A DNA stretch of 64,000 bases. Source: Thozetella sp. PMI_491 (lineage: Eukaryota > Ascomycota > Sordariomycetes > Chaetosphaeriales > Chaetosphaeriaceae). The stretch covers positions 248,001 through 312,000 of the forward strand of contig MU270080.1 of the NCBI GenBank assembly GCA_021432635.1, given 5' to 3'. The position numbers and the translations under genes are program-made. Shown one piece after another: positions 35,989-46,843 of this stretch (the stretch's first letter is position 1; each line of letters starts with the position of its first letter). The notes under the pieces were generated by a model that was not told where the DNA came from, ran no database searches, and saw only the letters and a program-made list of their open reading frames with translations.

Positions 35989-36155
35989 TGTGGAAGTAGT
36001 TTGTTGTACTCTGGGAGCTTGATGCAACCATCTCCAACAACGAGGGTGTTGCCCTTGGGCTACTATGTAGAAGCGCATCATAGATACAGGATTCCAAATC
36101 CATCTTAGTTATGTACATATCGGGCATACCTGTGCCTTTCAGAACCCTGGGTCAA

Positions 36156-36977
36156 TTACGCTACCTTGCCTGCGACCCAGCTTGCGGCGGTCCCTACATC
36201 CTGCTGGTAGTTGGTGTGCTGGCTCGTGACGATGATGGTCCCGTCGCAGATCAAGTCTCCATCGTGGCAGATGATCTTGACCTTGGACGAAGGGATGCTA
36301 CCGACCGCCTGGCCGTCGTCCGGGTCTCCGAAGATGAGAACTTTCCTCTCATTAGCCGCGCTCCCGGGACTGATATAGTTGCATATAGGCATGGACTCAC
36401 CAGAGTTGATCTTGTTGGTTAGAGCTGTCGTCAGGTTGGCGGCAGCATTGTGGACGAGCTGCCCGCCTTGCGAATATCCAGAGAGAACGATCTTGGTGTT
36501 GGGGCATTGGGTAGCCGCCTGGAGGAACATATAAGAACCACGATAAGGTGCAAACTACGAAAGAATGCTTATAGTACTGACCGTTGACACTAGACTCGCC
36601 ATCAACTTGCTGCCGGCCGGATCACCACCCTGAAGGAACCCGATGATATCGGCCGCATAGGTGACGCCTTGCACGGCAAGGTTTGACTCCCCGATCAGCG
36701 CAGCAAGGGCATTGAAGAATAGAGGCCCGACGGCGGCGGCATCACCAACATTGCCGGCTTGTGTCGTACCCCGAGCGTAGATGAGAGTCACAGCGCGGCA
36801 CGGCGTCCCATCTGTGAGCTGGTTGTAGGTATCTCCGGAGTACTGGCGGCGTGCGAGCTCGGAACGTAGGCCAAGCTCCGTGATAGGGAAGCCCTGGATG
36901 CCCGCGGGGACAGACGTCACCGGGTTGGGAAGGGCCGCAGCTCCCGCAGCAAGAGAGGCAAGGACGGACAGCTTCAT
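36156..36977 (-). CDS. Secreted cutinase
   Basis: Three exons (36977-36582, 36518-36401, 36340-36156) give 232 residues. A signal peptide (MKLSVLASLAAGAAALP) and a propeptide precede the mature chain starting near the ARRQYSGDTYNQL region. Cutinases are serine esterases that cut the plant cutin polyester. The nucleophile Ser is in GYSQGGQLVH, the Asp in the ICHDGDLICDG region, and the His in TSQHTNYQQD. C-x-A at TPCRAVTLIYARGT and the paired cysteines match the family. The second intron (36341-36400) is exactly 60 nt and has no stop in frame, so the unspliced message would read through. Splicing restores the family-standard NSVLIFGDPDDGQ, which is why I prefer it. His is preceded by an unusual TSQ where APH is common. 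Confidence 0.9.
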
Positions 36978-38385
36978 CGCGTAAAGCTCCTATCTTTGGG
37001 CTGGATATTATGGTCTGAAGATAGGAACTACAGAAGACTGGGAGATGTACGGTCAACCTTTGAATCCAGGGACTCTCGAAGCTCGGGGTTCCATGGCGTC
37101 TTAACAACATCGGCATCTTGACACATGAACGGAATTTCTACGAAACCTGCCAAGGCGAGCCTCTCTCCGGCTTCCTGCTTGAGAGACCATCCCCGACGCA
37201 GGTCATTGTCAAAGCCGAAATGGACCACTGCACTGTAACCACCCAGCATCGCGACTAGGCCTGATGGACGCTTGACAGCAGAGGACTGCCGAGGTCTGAC
37301 AAGATACGGCGACGAGCACCTCACCGACGTGCCTGCTGGCTGGCACGTGGGATGCTCCGAAAGTTCTTCCGGTTGGAGGGGTTTGAACGCCAAGTTGGCA
37401 GATCGGAGAAAATCAGTACAATGGTCGGAGAAGTGGCCCAGAGCAGGCGCCAGTTCAGAGTCCCATCGGCCTTCCTTGTACAGCGCTAGCGCTGTGCAAT
37501 CCAGGCACGCCTGCGCAGCCCACCGTACGAAGCGAAGTTCCCCTGTTGACGCTTACATGCTCTCGCCGCCTGCCGTGTACCGCGCCCGTGGCCAGGATAC
37601 CGGGCCCGTGGCTCTCTGGGCGTCGCGATCCGGCAGCCGACGCGAATCTACGATCACATGTGCGGTGTCGATTGCCGATGCAGTTCCCCGCCGTATGGGA
37701 GATAGGGCGTACGCGAGCTGAGGACTAGCTGGCCTTGAAGGCTCGGCAGTCGGTCGACGCTGCGCAACTCTGCGCGGTGTAACAGAGTAGGATTTCTGGT
37801 GGTATATTGCATGCGTCTTAATGATTGCCGAGAACTAGTCCACGGGGGGGCCTAACGGAATCGCGGGGAAGGAGCTGCCACCAAGGCGCTAAATCAAGCT
37901 GCGCTGAACTCCGAGCGTAGCCCGGACTGCTCTGGAAGAGGGGAAACATGCCTCCCCCACACGGTAGCACCTCCCCTTCACGTAGTTTCCCCCGTCGAGG
38001 GTTTCTCTGACCAACCTCGTGATTCGGCTACCCCAGAGCGATTCGCCCGGAATAGGGCACTAGGAGCTCTACATCTGGCCGCTGACAAGGGCGGTGACGC
38101 TCGGTTACCAGAACACTCGTTAGACTGCGGGGGCTAGTGCGAGGGCCGCCAGGTTGCATCGGTCGCCTGGTCCAATACGGGACCTGCTTCCGTGAGGGAG
38201 GATTAAGCTTGTCTAGACGATGGGCTGGTGTTCACGGCAGAGCAGTCATGGAACGAAGCATGCGAACCAAGCCCTCAGATTACCTAGGTACTGGTTACTA
38301 GCTAAGTACCTTACAAACTATCTAACAAGCCCAGGTTCCCGCAGGGACCTAAGGCACCAGGCTTCATAGAGTAGTTCCTAGCAAA
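36978..38385. other. Intergenic, cutinase promoter side; no gene seen
   Basis: About 1.4 kb upstream of the cutinase. A minus open frame at 37028-37393 and a plus one at 37272-37721 overlap each other, lack recognisable motifs and have no clear ATG context. I regard both as chance. Confidence 0.5.
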
Positions 38386-38751
38386 TCACAGGGTCCCGTT
38401 GCTTTCGAAATGCCTCACAAGCGATGTGAACTCGTCGACTGGCGATCGGGGTAGTCAGAGATTGGGGCCGTACTACGGAGCAGCGGGGAACTTACGATCC
38501 ATCTCGCGGGTCGTAGGGATGCTGCAGCTTGAGCATCCCGACTCCACGATCGTCGCACTGAGGGATGCGCCCTTGAGTTTCTCGATGGCCTGAATGGCCT
38601 CGTTCACGCTGAGAGTGTCGTCACCATCGTCGTCGCCCCTCTGGAAAGCGTTCTTGATCTCAGACTCGCTCGCCTGCAGTGGCCCAAGGTGTCAGCCTAA
38701 TGACATGCTTAAGGCCTCTGGACGGAGAGGCGCTAGTTCGGGGCCTACCAT
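38386..38751 (-). CDS. Small EF-hand protein; first coding exon is ATG only
   Basis: Exons 38751-38749, 38673-38496 and 38438-38386 give 77 residues. The product starts MASESEIKNAFQRGDDDGDD and continues TLSVNEAIQAIEKL, a helix-loop-helix with acidic loop residues at the expected spacing. It ends REMDLDEFTSLVRHFESNG, the exit of a second EF-hand-like unit. Such small calmodulin-like proteins bind calcium; no partner is known. The loop has Asp-Asp-Asp-Gly-Asp-Asp-Thr where DKNGDGT is usual, so affinity is uncertain. The first intron (38674-38748, 75 nt) has a gtaggc donor straight after ATG and a ctgac branch site near a ctgcag acceptor. The second (38439-38495) has gtaagt. Exon lengths sum to 78 codons. 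Every exon is shorter than 180 nt, so length-based frame scans can miss it. Confidence 0.72.
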
Positions 38752-39465
38752 TCTATATAATGCGCTGGTTCTTTTGATGGTACGATGTCTGGATATCTAG
38801 CTCGAGCAAGCACGTAGTGAAGATTGTGATGGAGATGCTAAGCTTAGTGGGCCCGAGGGTGCTGCTCTTGGTATATGAGGGGTAAATCCCTCCTCACCTT
38901 CACACGGTTCCTGGTGGGTGAGTGTGAGACGTCATTGGCCTCGGCCACTGACTCGGGCGCAAAGCTCTAGCCTGTCGCCACTGACATGAGGGAGGGTCGC
39001 GATTGGAGATCATGAGAGTTCAACCATCAGCCGTCAATGGCCGCATGCACTCGATTCGCCGAAGGGAGCAGGAGGCTATCGCAAGGCGCTAACAAAAGAC
39101 CAAGCCGTTATGTCGTACTACCAGTGCAAGAGGTTGAGGGCAGTTCCTTATGGTACAAAGTGCCCAAACGCTTGCCAATGCTATTACCCTATGCATCGCT
39201 CCCGACGATGACTTGCTCCCGTATCCCACCTCCTGGGGCATGTTTTTTTTTATGGCAAACCGAAATTCAGTCTGGGCTCATCAGCCCGGTGTCAACCTCC
39301 GAGGTTGTGACCAATGGGACCTCGAGGCGCCGACGTCGAATTGCCCGCTATACACAAGACCCGGACGGCGCGCCATCCTTGCCAGGCCACCTTTTTGGTG
39401 TCTTGTTTTCGTAACCCTCATTACACTGTTCCAAAAGTAAAAATCCCATCGCCGGCCGTCTAGGG
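38752..39465. other. Intergenic, EF-hand promoter and CDS1 3' flank
   Basis: No further gene is seen. A TATA-like ttatata stretch lies immediately before the EF-hand start codon on the minus strand. Its closeness to the ATG makes it doubtful as a promoter. Confidence 0.45.
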
Positions 39466-41200
39466 CTACCTCTTGGGCAGGGCACTCTCTATGCATGCCA
39501 AAAGCTAGGAGGCGTTATCAGCAAGGGCCCTGTTAACATGGTAAATGGGATGCGGCTACTCACCTCGGGTCCAACCAGGTTTTGGTTTCCAAGATACCTC
39601 GCCATTCCGCGGACCAGGTCAATCTGTTCCTCGACCGGAAGGCCAGTGATGGCCAGTTCCATGATGTCACCCAGAGAAGCCTTGTGCTGCGCCAGGAAGG
39701 TGTGGTAGTAAATGTAAGCGAAGAAGCCCATGATGAATTGGCAATCCATGCGATCCGTCATGCCACCGTGACCCGGGATCGAGTCACCGAAGTCCTTGAT
39801 CTTGAAGGTGCGCTTGAGGCCCGAGGCGAAGAAGCCACCGAATGGGGCGATAAGGGAAGCAAACGTCGCCCAGAAGAAGATGTGGATCTGGACCGGCGCG
39901 AGGGTGACGCTGAATGTGGTGTTGGGAGGGAGGAAGAAGAGCTGGGGTAGGGTGTAGGTATGCTGGAGGAACACAGGGTTCGGCTCGCAGTTCAGGCCGG
40001 TAAAGATGTTGGCACCTAGGTCAGTCACGGGACAGATGAAGTACTGAGACCGCATCAGGATATGGGTCAGGAATACGCCGAAGATGACAGTCATGACCCA
40101 TGCGCCCACAAAGCCCTCGACAGTCTTCTTGGGCGAAAGCTTGATGAGCTGGGTCCTGCCGAAGGTGATGCCGCAGATATATGCGAATATATCGTTGGTG
40201 ATGACGAGACACGCGGGCAGGAAGAACCAGATCATGCCCTCGAAGATGTTATTCATGATGAAGTGCGCCTGCACCACGATGAGGAAGAGCGCCATGTGTG
40301 TCCAGCCAAACTGGGCAAACTGGAACTTCAGGTGGCCGGCCTTGAGCGATCCAACAAAGAAGACGAAACCTGGGGCGTAGTGTTAGCGATACAAATCTTG
40401 GGCACCAAATCGCTCCTTCGCCGACGTACCGAAGACATAGAGAACAAAGCTGATGAACCGGTGGTGGGTTGCGAGCGGCAGCAGTACTTTGTCCACCAGG
40501 ACAATATGCTTAAAGTAATAGATGACACTCTCGCCGTAGAGGAAGTACATGGTGGTCGCCAGCCAGTACCAGTTCAGGCTCTTGGTGGACTGCAAATCGC
40601 GCGCCCGGCTCGGCACGCTCGCAATGGCGATGACTTCCTTGAACGAGATGATCTGGATGGCCGTGATGATGGCGATGATGTAGACATGGCCCATGAACAA
40701 GGCCGTGAAGAAGCCTCCGATCATGACAAACGTCCAGAACGTCCTCGTCATGAAGTTTGCCTTCTTCTTTTCGTACTCGGCCTTCTTGTCCTCAGCGGTC
40801 GGCGGCTTCTGTATAGCACCGCCAGTCAGCACACAGGCCCTCTGCTGGCCCGGAGAGAGCTATCTCGTACCTCTTGGATGTTGGCTAGCTGCGCGCCGGA
40901 CCGCGCGTGCGTCGGCGAGCCTTCGTCGCTCACATCGCTGAAGCTCTGTCGGCGGCCTTCGGTCGTGTGTCCGTTGTGCCGGTTGGGGAATCGGACCCCT
41001 CGGCGAGATCTGCCCGTCATCGACACGGGTGGGGGGGAGGTAGCGGGACGTAGGTCGTCCTTCTCTGCAGCAGCTGGCGTTTGTCGGCGCTTTCGGGGGT
41101 CGCTTTGGTGCTGCTGGCGCTCTTGTCGCTCTCGCGTATCGCGGCTTCGCCGGGATTTGGGTTGGAAGTGGAGAAGGATGCGGTTTGCTCACGAGCGCAT
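39466..41200 (-). CDS. CDS1: Phosphatidate cytidylyltransferase (CDP-diacylglycerol synthase)
   Basis: This essential ER-membrane enzyme makes CDP-diacylglycerol from phosphatidic acid and CTP, the branch point to phosphatidylinositol, phosphatidylserine and cardiolipin. Exons 41200-41193, 41144-40871, 40808-40430, 40369-39564 and 39504-39466 give 501 residues. The catalytic signature is unmistakable: SGLKRTFKIKDFGD, then IPGHGGMTDRMDC, in the last third. Several TM segments precede it (TFWTFVMIGGFFTALF, FEGMIWFFLPACLVITND). The basic N-terminus carries TGRSRRGVRFPNRH. The last tiny exon encodes LLACIESALPKR. The start is uncertain. An ATG at 41020 gives 457 residues. But the frame upstream (RKRRQTPAAAEKDDLRPATS) looks coding, and a 48-nt intron to the ATG at 41200 would include it. 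It is divergent from the ATRIP gene. Confidence 0.93.
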
Positions 41201-42041
41201 AGCTTGCCAAGCTCGGGGTTGTCCAGTGCGAAATTGAGATCCTCTCCAAAAAATAGGGATCAGGCGATTTAAAGACACGTAATGAGTCGCTCTTGCGTGG
41301 CCGCGATACTGGTGCAGAGCATAAATCGAGGGCGTCGGTCGCGATGGGGGGGAGGGAGAAAAAAGAGGCGACGTGCTTTCGACAAGCTCGTCAGACTAAG
41401 GCAAAATGCTTGATCCGCGAAATTTCCTGGGTGTCGACGTCAATCGTGGCGCCTCCCGTGTCCACTCAAAATGGGGGCTGAGTGGCTCCGCAAAAGATGG
41501 AGAAGGGCAGGGGGGCGGAAGGAGTTAACGGGGCCCGGCCGACCCGTCCTTGCCGTCAATGCTAGATTCAGCGGACACTTTTCGCTTGCGCGCGTGCGCT
41601 GGCAGCCTGGCAGCCTCTTCAGGGCGAACAAGGAGGATTAGATGCTAGCGACGTGATAGCTTACACAAGCTAGACTCCGTGACTGGATGCTTCCGTCCGT
41701 GGCTGATGACCCCGTCGAATGCGTCAAATCACATGCCATTGGCCAGACCCTTTATTTTCTCCTCCCGTGGCATGTCGCCCGACCCCGAGCGGAGTCTTGA
41801 CGTCGCCGAACCCCCTTCGGGCCGGAGCACGGTTAAAGTGTTGATCCGTGACCCCGACGCGTCTCCCCGCCTGGCAAAAGCGCGTCCCAATTGACTGGGT
41901 TGGCGGGGCAGACAACTAGAGGCATCGTTACTGCCAGAGAATTTGTCGGCCCGTGTTGTAGCTGCCCTCCGCGCCGACGCATCGCAGCGGGGGACACGAC
42001 CATGACCACGGCGCCGTGCACCTGCTCCCGGGTCGGCAGCC
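41201..42041. promoter_or_regulatory. Shared divergent promoter, CDS1 and ATRIP
   Basis: The two housekeeping genes start outward from this roughly 840-bp region, which has no credible gene of its own. No canonical TATA box is obvious. Confidence 0.5.
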
Positions 42042-44651
42042 ATGGATAACTTTTCTGACGACGGGTTTGACGACCTCAACGACCTCGCCCTTCAGGAGCT
42101 AGAGGACAATGCGATCCAGTTCACCCAAGCCAACCATCTTCGCCAGACCCAGGCGTCACAGGTCGCTCCGCATTATGGCCTTGGCGATGATGATCTGGAC
42201 GACACGGTCGTCATAGACGAGCTTGCTCATAAGCCTGCGAGGCCAGCAGCGCCGACCGACAAACCGCTTCCACCGCAGCAGACACGGCCCCTCCCCCCGA
42301 CCTTCGCCGGCCAGCAGCGATGGAGCCAACAAGTGCATCAGCCCAATGCCCCTTATGGCGCCCGACAGCAATATCCGGCCCCGCCGCGCGGCGGTCCCGT
42401 CGCTCCTCTCGCGCCCCCGCCTCCTCCGGGCGCATCCCAGAGGTTTCCTACACGCCCGGCACCACCCCAGGCGTCACAGCTTCATCGCCCCCCTCCGTCG
42501 AGCCTCCGACCGCATGCTTTCCAGTCATCACAGGCTCTCGGAGCCGCTGGAGGCGACAGTGGTGACAACATCCTCAACACGTTGAAGGCGCGCCTTGCAG
42601 TACTCCAGTCGGAGCTCAATTCTGCCAAGGGGGAAGCCTCCATACTCCGGGCCAAATACGACAAATCCCAGGCAAGCCACGACGCTGAAGTCGCGCGACT
42701 CAAGAAACAGAATGCTGAGCAGATAGCCAATAAGGAGCGGCAGGTGGAAGCAGCGGTGGCTGCAGAACGGAATGCCGCGACGGAGCTGGAGTTCACCCGG
42801 CAAGACCTTAAGGAGGAGCTCGGCCGGGCCAAGTCTAAGAAGAGAGAGCCGGTTACGACGCCGAAGAAGACCAAGAAGTGGGAGGCCGGCGACGGGTTTG
42901 ATGATATCGAGATTCTGCCTAGCCCGAGCAAGGGTCAGGGCCAGCGGCGGAGGGATCCCGGCCCGGTGGCTACCTCGGTTGCGGAGAGGACCCCGTCCAA
43001 AGGCAAAAGGAAACGCCCGGCTTTCGACAGCCCTATCAATGCGTTGGAGATTCATTCTGAGGACGCCGCCTTATTTGATACCCAGTCGACGAAATCTCCT
43101 GACGTTGCCAGGGTGGATCTGGCAAAAGCGAATGCTTTTCATGATGTGAGTCTCGAGTGTGGCTGTTGACGAAACTCGGCACGGTCGATGCATGCATACT
43201 AAAGTTGGTTTTAGTTCCACAAGTTGGTCATGGCCCATGGCTCTCACCACGGCCACCCCCTCACCTTCGATCTCTTCGCCCGATACGCCCTGCCGTCCGA
43301 CTCGGCGCGGTCATTTGCCTCTGTTCTGATCCAGGAGCTCGCCTGCATGGGCGAGCCTAAGAACCCGTTGGATCTTTTGGTGGAATTTTGCAATCTTATC
43401 ATCGACCTCTGGGCACGCTCTCTCGCCGAGAGGTATTATGCGCCCATCTACGATCTTGCAGCCTTGGTGTTTTTCACCCTGCAGCTAAACGCCATAGACG
43501 TGGCCCCTCGCATCATCCACTCTCTCGTCCCCCTAGCAGAGGACACGTGTGTGCTGGTGGCCCAGCCGCGCTCCCTCGGTGATGCTGCCGATCTCTCTGC
43601 CGACATCGACGTGACTCAGTGCCTTTTTCTCATCTACTTGAGCGCGCTGGGGTGCGTTGGCGCTGCACCCTTAGAGGTTGGGACGAGTGATGATGCAACT
43701 GGAGCCATGGCTCGGATAGACTGCCGCGCCGAGCTGTGGAGGTGCATCCGCGTCGACTTTTTGATGATTATGATCTCCACAAAGCAGCAGGAAGCGGACT
43801 TCCTCGGCACCCTCGCCCTGCTTTGCACTTCGGTGTTCCCCGACAGCATCGGACCGATCCCACCTCCAGCTCTGACCGCAGAAGAAGCTGCGGCTGGAAT
43901 TCCCCTCCATACTCCCGAGAGCGTGGGCAAGTCTCTTGTCAACCAGGTCTCGCTCCACCTAACCGAACCCCTGCCCTGGGCGGCCCCGGGATCCGCCAAG
44001 CTCTGCGAAGGGCGCCTGTCGGTAATCAGAACACTACAGGCATTCGCAGCAAGCTCGTTTGGTGCTATGTTCATAGCTAGCAGCGCAATCGCCATCCCCC
44101 GACTAGTCACAACATTGTCTTGGGCGATCGATCGCCTGTATGACATGGACGCCTCTCAAGAGTGGGATGTCAGAGAGTTGCTCGAGAGAAACATCAGCAA
44201 TGCAAATCCAGACGGCACAGAAGAACCCACGAATCCAAATTCGGATCCAGATGGGACGCAAGCCATGGATGTTGACGAGAAAGCAGAAGATGAAAAAGTC
44301 CCAGCTCCTGCGCCAACCCATACCCGACCTCGGGCCGTCTTCAACCCCAATATAGAGCCAAATCCCTCCCCACTCCTCTTCCAAATCATTTCCCAGGGGA
44401 TATTGCTCCTACATACCCTAATCACCCATCCTCAGACCAGCGGCGCCGCAAACATAGCTACCAAGCTCGTGGGGACGCACGGCGGGTCTCAGCGCTACCA
44501 ACTGATGCTTGCGAGGCTGAATTTCGCGGAAGAGGACCTAGTTCTAGAGGCTGGAGTCGACGCAGAGACAATGGAGCTCGCGCATGAGCTGCTCGAGTTA
44601 TTCGTAACTCCGGAAGATGGCGAAGCGGTTGGCGAGGTTTTCGGGGTCTAG
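42042..44651 (+). CDS. uvsD: DNA-damage checkpoint protein, ATRIP/Rad26 homologue
   Basis: Exons 42042-43145 and 43215-44651 give 846 residues. The family partner of the ATR kinase recruits it to RPA-coated single-stranded DNA. The N-terminus MDNFSDDGFDDLNDLALQEL and LGDDDLDDTVVIDE is the conserved acidic, RPA-interacting-type head. A Pro/Gln-rich linker (about 60-175) is followed by a coiled coil (about 180-285, LNTLKARLAVLQSELNSAKG). A basic region (KKREPVTTPKKTKKWE) precedes a long helical C-terminal domain (LFARYALPSDSARSF onward), as in fission-yeast Rad26 and Aspergillus UvsD. The single 69-nt intron sits between NAFHD and FHKLV. It acts in the nucleus in the replication-stress response. 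The name rests on overall architecture and the N-terminal motif. Confidence 0.85.
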
Positions 44652-45374
44652 CGGCGCCAAAGGAGTCTATAGTATTTGTTTGACGAGCTAACGGCAATCT
44701 CCATATGCATATATTAGATACCAATGCCGGGCGAGGCGCCCGCGCTATGCTGTCGAGGCAAGCTTTGTTGTAGCTTCGACTTGACTGAATTAACCCAAGG
44801 TCCTAGTCACCTAAAAAAACACCTTCTATCTACCTCATTATAGTACCAGATGTAAACCCTAGAGACTGTGGAGCTCGTTTGTAGCTAATCATATGACCCT
44901 ACACGAACCACGCGTTATCAATCCAGCCCGTAGAGAAGTACTTTTGAGTGCGAACATGTAAACCGCGACAGCACTGGTCTTGTTGGCACACCACAAGGGA
45001 GTGGCATTAGGAATTAAATCCCAGTCTTACAGCAAGGGAGCAGGTCCGGGCTCTTTCATGAGCAAGCGTGAATTCAACCGTGATTCCATGGCTATTTCGC
45101 CGTAGCCCAACAGTCTCCAAGCCAACTTAATTACAAAGGATCAACGCAGAACCTGCCATAAACTCATGGCCGCCGAAACCTCCGGGCTCACGGCGTGCGT
45201 GACTTCCCCTGAACGCCAGCGTTACCCGTACCGTGTCACGTAGATTATAACGTAATCCCCCCGGCCCGCCCTGGGCTGTGCGTTTCGAGACGCGGCCAGC
45301 TTGTTGCGCCCCAACTCCGGACCTGGCGTGAAGAAGGGCGCGTTGTCCCTTGATTATCCCTCCGTCCGGGGTAT
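44652..45374. other. Convergent intergenic, no gene seen
   Basis: Terminator space of the ATRIP and SAT4-type genes, which face each other. Nothing recognisable. Confidence 0.5.
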
Positions 45375-46843
45375 CTAGCCTTGACTCCTCGTTGGCAACA
45401 AGGTCGTCGCAGTCATATCAGAAGACGAGGTATAGAAAGTGTTCGCCGTGTCGCGCCCGCTGGGATGTGAGGCTGGGGGCGATGGGATATTGTCGCGGCC
45501 CCCGGCCCGACCTTCGGCCTCGGCATCGGCATCGGATATGGCGACGTCGCCTATGTTGGCGATCTCGTTGGTGACTTTGGGGTCCTTCCTCTCCATCTCG
45601 GACATGACGTGGCCCCCGTTGCCGAACTCGTAGAACTCGTGCGGCCATGAGTGGTGGTGCGCCGTCCCGTAGAATGGATCCTTGGACGGTCGAGAGCCGA
45701 TCGTCGGCGGAGGCAGTCGGTGGTCGTGGGTACTGGGCCGCGTGCCACGCCGTGAGAGTGTGACCCCCAGAAACAGGGGAAACAGGCGGTTGGCCAGCGG
45801 CTTCAGGGTCATGACGGCGGCCACGACTATGCCGCAGTTGGTCTCGACCACGGTCCAGATGGCGAGCGAGGCCGAGGTGTATGTGTAGTCGGGGTCGGGG
45901 TGCGTCTCGATGCCTATGAGGTTCCACAGACGTAGAATAGAAATAAAGCACGTACTATGCAGCAGTTCAGCATCCGGAGTGCACATATTGCGGCCAGGAG
46001 AAGAGAGAGGAGTGGGGGTTCTCACAAGAAGCCAAAACCAAATATAGCAAATAAAACGTATTTTTGTTGACGAGGGAGCTTCAATCTCCATACCACCGGC
46101 ATCGGGAGAAGGAAGATGAGAAAGTCGGTCGCCATGTGAAGGCCAGTATTGGACCACCATATGGACTGGCGGTGGCAGTAGCTAGGCCGGACGGTGAAGT
46201 CCCAATAGGCTTGCAACGGTATGCAAGCAAGGAAGATGGTAACAACGGTGTAGATGTTTGTGATTATGACGATGCCGAGGATGACCTGCCCGGCGCGCCG
46301 AACCCACTGGAAGGTGAAGACGTGGAGATAGAGGCACAAGATAGAGATCTTGGTGAAGCACAGCGAGAGGGTGTAGAATAGAAGAGTGTACCAGCTCGCC
46401 TATGCAAAGCATTAGCACGGCTCCCCTGTTGCTTTGAATGGGGTTCTTTACGTACCCTGACCCATGCCATGCCTCTGTGTCTATCGGTTGGATCCAAGTC
46501 CCAGACATGGCGACCCGAGCCATGTACAACCTCTGCGGGGCGCGTCAGTACATTCTATTTCACCGCCACTCGTCGCTGCGGAAAATAACTGAGAGGTTTA
46601 TCAGCATTGGACGTCGCGCAGCCCGTCTGACCGTTGCCATACCAATGATAAAAGGATGCACCAATCCGAGATCCCAAATGCACGTATCATCCACGCCCTC
46701 GTATAGATTCGTAACGCAACAAAAGTAGCAGCCAAGACCCAGCAGCCTATGGCGGCCGCGATAATGTTGCCATGGAGAGAGTCATGAGAAAGGTTGGCGG
46801 TCGTCGCCGGATCCGGCGGGATTCCCGCGGGTTCCAGCGACAT
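45375..46843 (-). CDS. SAT4-type rhodopsin-domain integral membrane protein
   Basis: Exons 46843-46643, 46554-46456, 46399-46026 and 45954-45375 give 417 residues. The family (rhodopsin domain/SAT4, related to PTH11-like receptors) has seven membrane segments. Landmarks here are ALRIYTRAW with SDWCILLSL (TM1-2), VVHGSGRHVWDLDP (the conserved GxGRH loop) and LSLCFTKISILCLYLHVF. Further on are YCHRQSIWWSNTGLHMATDF, FLLPMPVVWRLKLPRQQK, and WTVVETNCGIVVAAVMTLKP. The long C-tail (about 300-417) is polar and Ser/Asp-rich and probably cytosolic. Function is unknown; roles in sensing or transport are proposed for some members. Intron 1 (46555-46642) is the least certain because the segment between SDW and GSGRH is short for the family. 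Introns 2 and 3 are firm. Confidence 0.85.

Noticed and set aside
37028-37721. Overlapping open frames on both strands (121 and 149 codons)
   Set aside because: They overlap each other, lack motifs and good start contexts, and sit in cutinase upstream DNA.
40062-41237. 391-codon plus-strand open frame antisense to CDS1
   Set aside because: It mirrors the CDS1 exons codon by codon and runs through its introns; the CDS1 reading has unmistakable family motifs.
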